Positions 1 through 6,225 of a stretch of 17,434 nucleotides of DNA are shown here, piece after piece. Source of the stretch: an uncultured Pseudomonadota bacterium (GTDB lineage Bacteria > Bdellovibrionota_B > Oligoflexia > Oligoflexales > CAILAO01); NCBI GenBank assembly GCA_903832105.1, contig CAILAO010000440.1, positions 1 to 17,434 of the forward strand, given 5' to 3'. A program made the position numbers and the translations under genes. Within the stretch, counting starts at the first letter, position 1. Every line of letters starts with the position of its first letter. The notes under the pieces are model-generated. The model had not been told where the DNA came from. It ran no database searches and saw only the letters and a program-made list of their open reading frames with translations.

Positions 1-159
1 AAACTCCGTGATGATATTTACGAGATACGTCGGAGGATGCTTTCCCTGAGCCAAAGCAACAGTTTCAATTCCTAATCGACTGGCTGTTAGGCCTATTCTA
101 CGCGCAATTTCCCCTCGATTCGCGATGAAAAGTCTTTTTATGATGATACTTTCCTTCAT
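1..159 (-). CDS. liuD: Biotin carboxylase subunit of acyl-CoA carboxylase (N-terminus only)
   Basis: The first 53 codons of a gene that runs off the left edge. The product begins MKESIIIKRLFIANRGEIAR, the N-terminal signature of the biotin-carboxylase domain of biotin-dependent carboxylases. After liuB and liuC it is most likely the alpha (biotin carboxylase plus biotin carrier) subunit of methylcrotonyl-CoA carboxylase, which carboxylates biotin with ATP and bicarbonate. The ATG lies two bases after the liuC stop, so translation is probably coupled; no good Shine-Dalgarno is visible, and an in-frame GTG three codons upstream is an alternative. Oddity: after residue 35 the usual 'YS-x-x-D/A-D-R' stretch with a following His is absent; instead the sequence reads ALAQGKHPPTYLVNIITEF. 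This could be a divergent subfamily. The rest of the gene is outside the window, so biotin attachment and ATP-grasp residues cannot be checked. Confidence 0.8.
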   Translation of the reverse strand, partial: MKESIIIKRLFIANRGEIARRIGLTASRLGIETVALAQGKHPPTYLVNIITEF

Positions 160-161
160 TC

Positions 162-1007
162 TTACCACTTTAAAAACCTAAAATTTTCTAAGAATCCAGC
201 TTTTATAGTCCAAGGGGGATCTGTCTTCTCAAGAAAAGCCCTCATCCCTTCTTCTGCAGAACGCAACGTACGTGTTCGACTGATCGCCTGAGCCGTATAA
301 TCTCCGGGCTGCATGTGATGCGCCTCCATTTCAAGGAAGAGCCCTTTGAAGGCCCGTTGCGCGACTGGCGAACCAAGCAAAATCTGCTCTATTTCATGTT
401 TTATCGCGTCTTCTAACTCACATTCGGGAACAACAGCCTCAACAAGTCCATAGTTTAACGCTTCGTCTGCCGAGAATGTTCGCCCACTGAGGCTAAGGCG
501 TTTCAGATGTCCTGCGGGCATTTTACGCGCGAGATAGGGCAAGATCACGGCCGGATGAAGTCCAACTTTAACTTCGCTCAAACAAAAGACCGCCTTCGAA
601 GAAGCAAGGGCAATATCAGCACATCCCACAAGTCCCACAGCACCCCCAAAGACTGATCCATGAACGGCGGCAAGCGTGGGGATCGGAAACGTCCAGAGGT
701 TTTCAAACATCTGGGCCATACGTCTCGTCTCAGCAAGGTTTTCCTCAGCGCTAAGTGTTTGAGACTGCTTCATCCAAGCAAGGTCTGCTCCCGCAGAAAA
801 GTGCTTGCCACGCCCTGTGATAACGAGGGCTCGACAGTTAGAGTTTGAAGAGTTCAGGGAACGAACATCATCGAGGTTTTTTATGATGGATTCGATCGTC
901 TTTTGATTAAAAGCGTTGGCACTCTCGGGGCGATTAAGCGTCAAGACCGCAATGGAGTCTGGCCTATCCTGAGTCAGGTGTACGTATTGAAGCTCGGTTA
1001 AACTCAT
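162..1007 (-). CDS. liuC: Methylglutaconyl-CoA hydratase (enoyl-CoA hydratase family)
   Basis: A 281-residue crotonase-fold protein. It should hydrate 3-methylglutaconyl-CoA to HMG-CoA in cytosolic leucine/isovalerate degradation. Visible signatures: the oxyanion-hole segment HFSAGADLAWM (about residues 69-79), the second segment HGSVFGGAVGLVGCADIALA (about 115-134), and the catalytic Glu region CLSEVKVGLHPAVILPYL; 'AGADL-x-WM' and 'SEV-x-x-GL-x-PAVI' are typical of the LiuC branch. Neighbours support this: MCC beta subunit immediately upstream, biotin carboxylase immediately downstream, the order seen in liu operons. The ATG has AGGA about nine bases upstream, and the gene starts nine bases after the liuB stop. 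The C-terminus runs about 18 residues past the usual end (…NFRFLKW), an uncommon but harmless-looking extension. A generic enoyl-CoA hydratase activity cannot be excluded. Confidence 0.88.
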   Translation of the reverse strand: MSLTELQYVHLTQDRPDSIAVLTLNRPESANAFNQKTIESIIKNLDDVRSLNSSNSNCRALVITGRGKHFSAGADLAWMKQSQTLSAEENLAETRRMAQMFENLWTFPIPTLAAVHGSVFGGAVGLVGCADIALASSKAVFCLSEVKVGLHPAVILPYLARKMPAGHLKRLSLSGRTFSADEALNYGLVEAVVPECELEDAIKHEIEQILLGSPVAQRAFKGLFLEMEAHHMQPGDYTAQAISRTRTLRSAEEGMRAFLEKTDPPWTIKAGFLENFRFLKW

Positions 1008-1016
1008 GGCTTGTTC

Positions 1017-2621
1017 CTACATGCGGAAGATACCAAAATGAGTATCGTCCCAAGTATGATGTAGCGTTGATGCGAGCGCCATCGACAAGACTTCCCTCGT
1101 CTTCCTTGGGTCAATGATTCCATCGTCCCAAAGCCTCGCCGTCGCATAATAAGCGGAGCTTTCCCTCAGATATTTTTCAAGAATCGGTCGCCTCATCTCC
1201 TCCGCTTCCTCAGAAGACATAACTTTTCCGGCCCGTTTCATTTGTTCCCGCTTGACGGTTACAAGAACCTCAGCAGCTTGTTCTCCGCCCATGACGGAAA
1301 TCCTAGCTGTCGGCCACATGAAGAGATAGCTTGGATCGTAGGCCCGGCCACACATTCCGTAGTTTCCGGCACCATAACTTCCGCCCAAGATCACTGTCAG
1401 CTTCGGAACATTCGCATTCGCGACGGCGTGAACCATCTTGGCTCCATGCTTCGCGATACCGCCATGTTCATACTCCTTGCCAATGATGAAACCCGTAATA
1501 TTCTGAAGGAAAAGAAGCGGCCTACGCTCTTGGCAGCAAAGCTGGATAAAATGGGTCGCTTTCAGGGCGCTTTCAGAAAATAGAACACCGTTATTCGCGA
1601 GAATTCCGACGGGAATACCTGATAGTCTTGCAAAGCCTGTGACAATGGTTTGAGCATAGCTTGGTTTAAATTCAAATAGTTCAGAGCGATCGACGACACG
1701 CGCAATAATTTCTCGAATATCGAAAAATTTTCGACTTTCTTGCGGGATGATGCCCAAGAGTTCTTCAGGGTCGTAAGCCGGAAGTTCCGGAGTTTCAACC
1801 TGAACCAATTCTTTTGGAGTCATTCGCAGTTGAGCTACAATCTCCCTCACAATCATCAAGGCATGTTCATCATTTTCAGCCAAATAGTCTGCGACTCCGC
1901 TGATAGACGTATGAACTTCCGCCCCACCCAGCTCTTCTGCCGTAACATCCTCACCCGTAGCTGCCTTTACGAGAGGCGGGCCGCCCAGAAAAATACTTCC
2001 GGTCCCCCGAACGATCACGCTATGATCGGACATCGCTGGAATATAAGCCCCGCCAGCTGTACAAAGCCCATGGACCGAAGATATCTGAGGGATACCCTTG
2101 GCGCTCATGCGAGCCTGGTTATAAAAAAGTCGTCCAAAGTCGTCTTTATCCGGGAAGATTTCATCCTGCATAGGTAGAAAAGCGCCGCCGGAATCAACAA
2201 GATAAATACAAGGTAGATGATTCTTTTCCGCAATCTCCTGAGCTCTTAAGTGCTTTTTAAGCGAAATCGGGAAATAGGTCCCCGCCTTCACCGTGGGATC
2301 ATTCGCAAGAATCATACAAACGCGCCCGGAAACAAACCCAATTCCCGTCACAAGACCAGCGCCAGGGACTCTTTCTTCATAAAGCCCTTCCCCAGCAAGC
2401 TGTGAAAGTTCTAGAAACCGACTCCCGCGATCAATAAGTTCTGCAATTCGTTCGCGAGCGGAAAGTTTACCCTGACTCCTTTGGTATTCAAGGGCTTTAT
2501 CCCCGCCCCCATTGGCAGCCTCGGCAAGTTTTCCCTCAAACTCTTGCAATGCCTTCTTATGAAAAGCAAGGTTTAGTTTAAAGTCGCTGCCTGTCGTATT
2601 GATGCGGCTTTGGATCTTCAT
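1017..2621 (-). CDS. liuB: Methylcrotonyl-CoA carboxylase beta (carboxyltransferase) subunit
   Basis: A 534-residue, full-length carboxyltransferase subunit. It transfers the carboxyl group from biotin to 3-methylcrotonyl-CoA, the committed step of leucine catabolism, in a complex with the LiuD subunit. Two crotonase-like halves are visible: the N-terminal half with GGAYIPAMSDHSVIVRGTGS and the MCC-type stretch IFLGGPPLVKAATGEDVTAE followed by ELGGAEVH and SGVADYLAENDEHAL; the C-terminal half with the NNGVLFSESALKATHFIQLC acyl-CoA region, GGSYGAGNYGMCGRAY, and MGGEQAAEVL. This 'GGPPLVKAATGE' form separates MCC beta from propionyl-CoA carboxylase beta. First gene of the minus-strand operon liuB-liuC-liuD. 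The ATG has GGAG about eight bases upstream, and that site lies in a short inverted repeat (see 2628-2642). Confidence 0.92.
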   Translation of the reverse strand: MKIQSRINTTGSDFKLNLAFHKKALQEFEGKLAEAANGGGDKALEYQRSQGKLSARERIAELIDRGSRFLELSQLAGEGLYEERVPGAGLVTGIGFVSGRVCMILANDPTVKAGTYFPISLKKHLRAQEIAEKNHLPCIYLVDSGGAFLPMQDEIFPDKDDFGRLFYNQARMSAKGIPQISSVHGLCTAGGAYIPAMSDHSVIVRGTGSIFLGGPPLVKAATGEDVTAEELGGAEVHTSISGVADYLAENDEHALMIVREIVAQLRMTPKELVQVETPELPAYDPEELLGIIPQESRKFFDIREIIARVVDRSELFEFKPSYAQTIVTGFARLSGIPVGILANNGVLFSESALKATHFIQLCCQERRPLLFLQNITGFIIGKEYEHGGIAKHGAKMVHAVANANVPKLTVILGGSYGAGNYGMCGRAYDPSYLFMWPTARISVMGGEQAAEVLVTVKREQMKRAGKVMSSEEAEEMRRPILEKYLRESSAYYATARLWDDGIIDPRKTREVLSMALASTLHHTWDDTHFGIFRM

Positions 2622-2627
2622 GAAATG

Positions 2628-2642
2628 ACTCCAAAATGGAGT
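2628..2642 (-). promoter_or_regulatory. Small hairpin over the liuB ribosome binding site
   Basis: A perfect inverted repeat, ACTCCA-AAA-TGGAGT. Read on the minus strand, the 3' arm holds the GGAG Shine-Dalgarno of liuB and the 5' arm is its exact complement, so the mRNA could fold to hide the ribosome binding site. The stem has six base pairs and a three-base loop, so it is weak on its own and could instead be a DNA operator half-pair. What is seen is the repeat; the role is inference. Confidence 0.4.
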
Positions 2643-2684
2643 TCTGTTTTATCTGATTTTTCGAACGTAATCTATTAAAAACTT

Positions 2685-2713
2685 TTGATAGTTTTAACAA
2701 TTTGGGGTACCTT
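2685..2713 (+). promoter_or_regulatory. Candidate sigma70 promoter of rnhA
   Basis: TTGATA (2685-2690) and TACCTT (2708-2713) with a 17-bp spacer in the roughly 100-bp gap between the divergent liuB and rnhA genes. The -35 is good and the -10 is poor. Transcription would start only a few bases before the rnhA ATG at 2723, and no Shine-Dalgarno precedes that ATG, so the message may be leaderless. Confidence 0.4.
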
Positions 2714-2722
2714 TTCTAAATT

Positions 2723-3172
2723 ATGACCTTAAAAGTTGTGACATTAGTGACAGATGGCGCTTGCAGCGGCAATCCTGGTCCGGGAGGGTGGGCCGCCCTG
2801 CTCAAATTTGGTCGTCACGAGAAAATGATCTCGGGCGGGGAGGTCGAAACCACCAATAACCGCATGGAACTTCAGGCGGTTATTGAAGGACTAAGGGCTC
2901 TCAAGGAACGTTGCAAGGTCACCGTCCTTACCGACAGCCAATATGTCTTTAATGCCTTTGACCTGGGTTGGCTTGAAGCGTGGAAGGATAACGATTGGCA
3001 TATTTCCTCAAAAAAAACACCCGTTAAAAACAAAGATCTTTGGGAAGAGCTTGATGATCTTGTTTCCCGCCACCAAATCACATGGCGTTGGGTTCGCGGA
3101 CATGATGGGCACGAAGATAATGAGCGGGTCGATAAGGCCGCTCGAAAAGCCGTACCGGGAGATCCCGGATAA
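2723..3172 (+). CDS. rnhA: Ribonuclease HI
   Basis: A 149-residue cytosolic RNase HI that cleaves the RNA strand of RNA:DNA hybrids (R-loops, primers). All active-site residues are present: Asp11 (VTDGACSGNPGPGGW), Glu49 (TTNNRMEL), Asp71 (LTDSQYV) and Asp137 (NERVDKAAR), with the metal-assisting His127 in the WRWVRGHDGH loop. The length matches the bacterial family (about 150). The basic-protrusion segment (…WHISSKKTPVKNKDLW…) is present. No Shine-Dalgarno is visible before the ATG. The next gene begins 16 bases downstream, so rnhA probably heads the operon with the amidohydrolase and the small exported protein; there is no obvious functional link between them. Confidence 0.96.
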   Translation: MTLKVVTLVTDGACSGNPGPGGWAALLKFGRHEKMISGGEVETTNNRMELQAVIEGLRALKERCKVTVLTDSQYVFNAFDLGWLEAWKDNDWHISSKKTPVKNKDLWEELDDLVSRHQITWRWVRGHDGHEDNERVDKAARKAVPGDPG

Positions 3173-3188
3173 CAAAAGGAAGGGTTTT

Positions 3189-4784
3189 ATGTCCAAACAT
3201 GCACCGTCTCACGTCTTTTGTTCCTGGCCACTCTACCTCATTGGAGTCATCATCCTTATGTGTCCATTTTCGATTTATGCTGAAGGGAAAACCCCTCAGA
3301 CCAGCATCAGCTATGATCTTTGGATTAAAGGCGGCACGATCGTAGACGGACTCGGAAAAAAACCTTTCAAGGGAGATATTTTAATCCGTAATGACACGAT
3401 TGAGTTTCTTGGAACCCCACCCCGAAACTCTGCCATTAAAGCCTCTCATGTCATCGACGCGAAGGATAAAATGGTGACCCCAGGTTTTATCGATATTCAC
3501 ACTCATTTTGATGGTCCCAGTAGCGAAAACCCAGAGGATATTGCCTTAGCCAACTTCCTTTCGATGGGCGTCACAACAATCAATATTGGACAGTGTGGAG
3601 ACTCGCCCGCCGGTACCGACGATTTGAGGGCTTGGCTCGAACAAATCGAACGGCAAAAGCCAGGCGTCAATCTGCTCACGTTTGTCGGACACAACACCAT
3701 CAGGGAAAAAACGGGCGTTGGACTGAGGAAGACGCCCTCAACATCTGAACTGGAAGCCATGAAAAATCTTTTGCGCAAAGGTCTCGATGCAGGTGCCTTT
3801 GGCCTTAGCTTTGGTCTCGAATATGAACCTGGAAAATTTTCTGAAAAGGAAGAATGGCTCGCACTCGCAAAGGTGGTAGGACGAAAAGGGTCTGTTATGA
3901 GCCACCTCCGAAACGAAGATGACGATCGCCTTGAATCTTCGATGAAAGAGTTTTTAACCCTTACTCAAGTCACCAACGCCCACATCTCACACTTAAAATC
4001 CGTGTACGGCAAAGGTGAAAAAAGGGGGCAGGAAATTTTAGCTATCCTGAATAATGCTCGCAAACAAGGCTTTCGCGTAACAGCAGATACATATCCATAC
4101 ACAGCGAGCGCCACAACAATTAATATTCTCTTTCCGGATTGGGTCAATTCGGCAAATGTTGATGAGATGAAAAAGTCGCGTCGTGAAGAGTTACTCACAT
4201 ATATTCGAACAAAGGTTACGAAGCGAAACGGTCCTGCTGCAACACTCTTCACAGAGATAAAGAAATTTCCAAATTTTGTGGGAAAGACGCTTGATGACTT
4301 GGCGAAGGATCTTAAGCGCCCCTTCGAAGAAGTGATTGTCGACGAAATCGGTTTTAGCGGTGCCTCGGCGGTCTATTTTGTGATGGATGAAGAACTTCAA
4401 GACGTAATTGCCCGCGATCCCAACGTAGCCATCGGCTCCGACGGTTCTCCCAGATCAAAACACCCTCGCGCCTTTGGAACCTTTGCTAAGTTCATCCGCC
4501 ATTTTGTCGTAGAAAAGAACTATCTTACCCTCGAAGAAGCCGTCAGAAAAGTGACCGGTCTACCCTCAACGATCCTCGGATTGAAAGATCGCGGACTCTT
4601 AAAGGAACGCTATAAAGCCGACATTTTAATCTTTGCTCCCAAAAACGCGAAAGACAGGGCGACCTATTTATCACCCCAAGAACTCGCAACGGGATTTGAC
4701 TATGTTATTCTGAATGGTAAGATAGCTTTGCGTGATGGAAAAATTGAGTCCCGCTATGGCACGGTTATCAAAAGCGATCTGTAA
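3189..4784 (+). CDS. Exported N-acyl-D-amino-acid deacylase family amidohydrolase
   Basis: A 531-residue amidohydrolase of the D-aminoacylase type, which hydrolyses N-acyl-D-amino acids or related amides. The reading frame is open further upstream, but the ATG at 3189 is chosen because GGAAGGG sits just before it and it opens a signal peptide: basic start, hydrophobic core LYLIGVIILMCPF, likely cleavage after SIYA (about residue 32). Domain features in order: N-terminal beta-sandwich strand DLWIKGGTIVDGL, metal site FIDIHTHFDGP, the Cys of GQCGDSP (the bridging Cys of D-aminoacylases), GHNTIRE, HLRNE, AHISHLKS, ADTYPYTAS, catalytic Asp in IGSDGSPRSKHPRAFGTF, and the C-terminal KADILIFAP strand. 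All expected metal and catalytic residues are visible. It probably acts in the periplasm. The substrate is unknown; peptidoglycan-derived or D-amino-acid compounds are plausible. Confidence 0.85.
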   Translation: MSKHAPSHVFCSWPLYLIGVIILMCPFSIYAEGKTPQTSISYDLWIKGGTIVDGLGKKPFKGDILIRNDTIEFLGTPPRNSAIKASHVIDAKDKMVTPGFIDIHTHFDGPSSENPEDIALANFLSMGVTTINIGQCGDSPAGTDDLRAWLEQIERQKPGVNLLTFVGHNTIREKTGVGLRKTPSTSELEAMKNLLRKGLDAGAFGLSFGLEYEPGKFSEKEEWLALAKVVGRKGSVMSHLRNEDDDRLESSMKEFLTLTQVTNAHISHLKSVYGKGEKRGQEILAILNNARKQGFRVTADTYPYTASATTINILFPDWVNSANVDEMKKSRREELLTYIRTKVTKRNGPAATLFTEIKKFPNFVGKTLDDLAKDLKRPFEEVIVDEIGFSGASAVYFVMDEELQDVIARDPNVAIGSDGSPRSKHPRAFGTFAKFIRHFVVEKNYLTLEEAVRKVTGLPSTILGLKDRGLLKERYKADILIFAPKNAKDRATYLSPQELATGFDYVILNGKIALRDGKIESRYGTVIKSDL

Positions 4785-4801
4785 CACTCAAAGGAGGATT
4801 T

Positions 4802-5242
4802 ATGAAGTTATTTTCTCTGACATTCTTCATGGCCTTTATTAGCATGTCCGCCTATGGCCAAAGCTTTCAAAACATCGTTTGTAAAGGTTCTGGTGAGTGG
4901 AAAGGCGTAACAGGCACCGTTCAAACCTATACCGTCAATACAAAAGTCGAGAGCAATGTGATGTCATCAACCTTTGTTATTAATGGACTATCGGAAACCC
5001 TGCAATTTCGCGCTGAATTCAAAGAAAACGGTTTTTTCGATGTCATTATTGATGAGGGTGGGTCACCTCGCATCATCGGAAATGGATTTTGCCACGATAT
5101 CCAGTGTATATATAAGGCTTCCTTCCCAACTTTTGCCATTGAAGAAAGTCTGCTGTTTGTTCACAGAAAGCTCTACAGGCTTGCCCGTAGGATTTCAAGT
5201 GAGGGGGCGATCATGATCTTGCAAGATGTCTGCATAAAGTAG
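4802..5242 (+). CDS. Small exported protein of unknown function
   Basis: A 146-residue protein not recognised as a known family. A clear signal peptide (MKLFSLTFFMAFISMSAYGQ, cleavage likely after AYG) is followed by about 125 residues rich in beta-strand patterning, with four Cys (in NIVCKG, GFCHD, IQCIY and near the C-terminus, DVCIK) that could form disulfides in the periplasm. The Shine-Dalgarno AAAGGAGG six bases before the ATG is the strongest in the window, suggesting efficient translation. It starts 17 bases after the amidohydrolase stop, so the two are probably co-transcribed. It ends 20 bases before the 3' end of the convergent minus-strand gene. Confidence 0.65.
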   Translation: MKLFSLTFFMAFISMSAYGQSFQNIVCKGSGEWKGVTGTVQTYTVNTKVESNVMSSTFVINGLSETLQFRAEFKENGFFDVIIDEGGSPRIIGNGFCHDIQCIYKASFPTFAIEESLLFVHRKLYRLARRISSEGAIMILQDVCIK

Positions 5243-5262
5243 ATCGCTGACTACTAAACGGC

Positions 5263-5691
5263 TCACCGAAACAAATTGAACTCCAAGCCTTTCATTGATG
5301 CGGCAAAACCCATGAAGGTGATGCCGCATTGCATTTTGATCTTAAAAAATCTCGCTACGCGATGCTGATAAGTATGTTCTTCACCATAGGAAGTACAAAC
5401 ATCTTCCCATCGGGAGAGATCCTTCCGCCAGTAAAAACCTTGCTGGCATTTAAAAGACTGGCGGAAGGACAAAGATGGCGGCGTGTCCCAAGAAGAGGAA
5501 TTGGAGGGGGATGAATCCGACTGTTCCCGATTGCAATACTGACGGACAGCACGCGAGGGATCAATCAAGACTTCGTATCTAAGATTAAGAGCACGTTCGA
5601 TCTCAACTTTGAAAACTTTTGAAGCTTGTCCCACCATGATCATCAAGCAGAGAACGACTCCCGATATTACGATATTTAAGTAACCCGCCAC
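5263..5691 (-). CDS. Membrane-anchored hypothetical protein downstream of a Flp-like pilin
   Basis: A 142-residue protein of unknown family. The start is a GTG (5689-5691), 12 bases after the pilin stop, with no good Shine-Dalgarno, so translation is probably coupled to the pilin. An N-terminal hydrophobic segment (YLNIVISGVVLCLMIMVG) is followed by a polar domain with a Ser-rich linker (DSSPSNSSSWD) and several Cys (YCNRE, FKCQQ, DVCTS, KMQCG). Such an anchor plus soluble domain next to a Flp-type pilin suggests a minor pilin or pilus-assembly accessory protein, but no TadE or TadG signature is clear. The gene contains two internal inverted repeats: 8-bp arms at 5298-5305/5322-5329 and 12-bp arms at 5421-5432/5457-5468. 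Confidence 0.5.
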   Translation of the reverse strand: MAGYLNIVISGVVLCLMIMVGQASKVFKVEIERALNLRYEVLIDPSRAVRQYCNREQSDSSPSNSSSWDTPPSLSFRQSFKCQQGFYWRKDLSRWEDVCTSYGEEHTYQHRVARFFKIKMQCGITFMGFAASMKGLEFNLFR

Positions 5692-5703
5692 GTAACCAAC
5701 ACA

Positions 5704-5928
5704 CTACTTATCATTTCCAAAAGGATTCACGTCGATCTCGCCCGCTTCGATGCCGAGTTTATCTGCCATGACGGAAATCCGATCTTTGATGACCTTTCCG
5801 ATAAAACCCAGGGCTGCAATCCCAGCGACGGCAGCGAACGTTGTAACCAGAATGTACTCAAGCGCAGCCCCACCAAATTGACGTTTTCTATCGACACATC
5901 TTTTCAAATTTCTCGTTATTAAAGCCAT
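5704..5928 (-). CDS. Flp-like type IVb prepilin
   Basis: A 74-residue small prepilin. A basic leader ending RKRQFG-G is followed by AALEYILVTTFAAVAGIAAL. The Gly before the cleavage point, the Glu at mature position about +5 (counting from the G-A junction) followed by Tyr, and the roughly 20-residue hydrophobic helix are the hallmarks of Flp/TadA-system pilins cleaved by a prepilin peptidase. The C-terminus is short and acidic (GEIDVNPFGNDK), as is usual for Flp pilins. A strong AGGAG lies seven bases before the ATG. The Tad assembly genes are not in the window, so this is an orphan pilin with one downstream partner. It is separated from the upstream lipoprotein gene by about 300 bases with two strong hairpins, so it probably has its own promoter, which I could not place convincingly. 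Confidence 0.7.
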   Translation of the reverse strand: MALITRNLKRCVDRKRQFGGAALEYILVTTFAAVAGIAALGFIGKVIKDRISVMADKLGIEAGEIDVNPFGNDK

Positions 5929-6156
5929 GAAACATCTCCTTCGTCACATCCGTTAAAAACCGAGCTTCTCTCGACCGAAGGCGACACTACACATTTTTTC
6001 TCGTGACTTCAAAGGGCATGAGGATGTCTGGGATTCGCAACGTTAGCTTCAGGGTATCGGTCTATAACCGGTTTCAATCTCAAACAACTAAAGAAGAATC
6101 TGGCGAAAATAAAGTTAAAAGCAACATGGAGAAAAAGACAAAGGTCATATGCCGAG

Positions 6157-6188
6157 ATCCCGACGGTCGCCTTCGGCTCCCTCGGGAT
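6157..6188 (-). repeat. Hairpin with a UUCG-type loop
   Basis: An imperfect palindrome: outer arms ATCCCGA (6157-6163) and TCGGGAT (6182-6188), inner stem GCC/GGC closing a TTC(G) loop. It resembles an extragenic palindromic (REP-like) unit. A similar but not identical design, with outer CCC...CGGG and inner GGCTGC/GCAGCC, occurs at 13238-13266. It may protect or terminate the lipoprotein transcript together with the adjacent 6191-6225 hairpin. The rest of the gap (5929-6156) shows no gene I can support. Confidence 0.45.
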
Positions 6189-6190
6189 AC

Positions 6191-6225
6191 GATTTTGCTG
6201 AAAAAGGAACTTTTTCAGCAAAATC
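6191..6225 (-). terminator. Perfect 15-bp inverted repeat at the lipoprotein gene stop
   Basis: Arms GATTTTGCTGAAAAA (6191-6205) and TTTTTCAGCAAAATC (6211-6225) with a five-base loop, touching the stop codon of the lipoprotein gene. It is the strongest simple hairpin outside the island. It lacks a U-tract after the stem on the minus strand, so it is either an atypical terminator or an mRNA 3'-end stabiliser. Confidence 0.55.

Noticed and set aside
1242..2177. Plus-strand reading frames opposite liuB
   Set aside because: They are antisense shadows of a well-conserved gene, with no family signature or ribosome binding sites.
2943..3188. Longer N-terminus of the amidohydrolase
   Set aside because: The region is inside rnhA in another frame; the ATG at 3189 has a good Shine-Dalgarno and begins a signal peptide.
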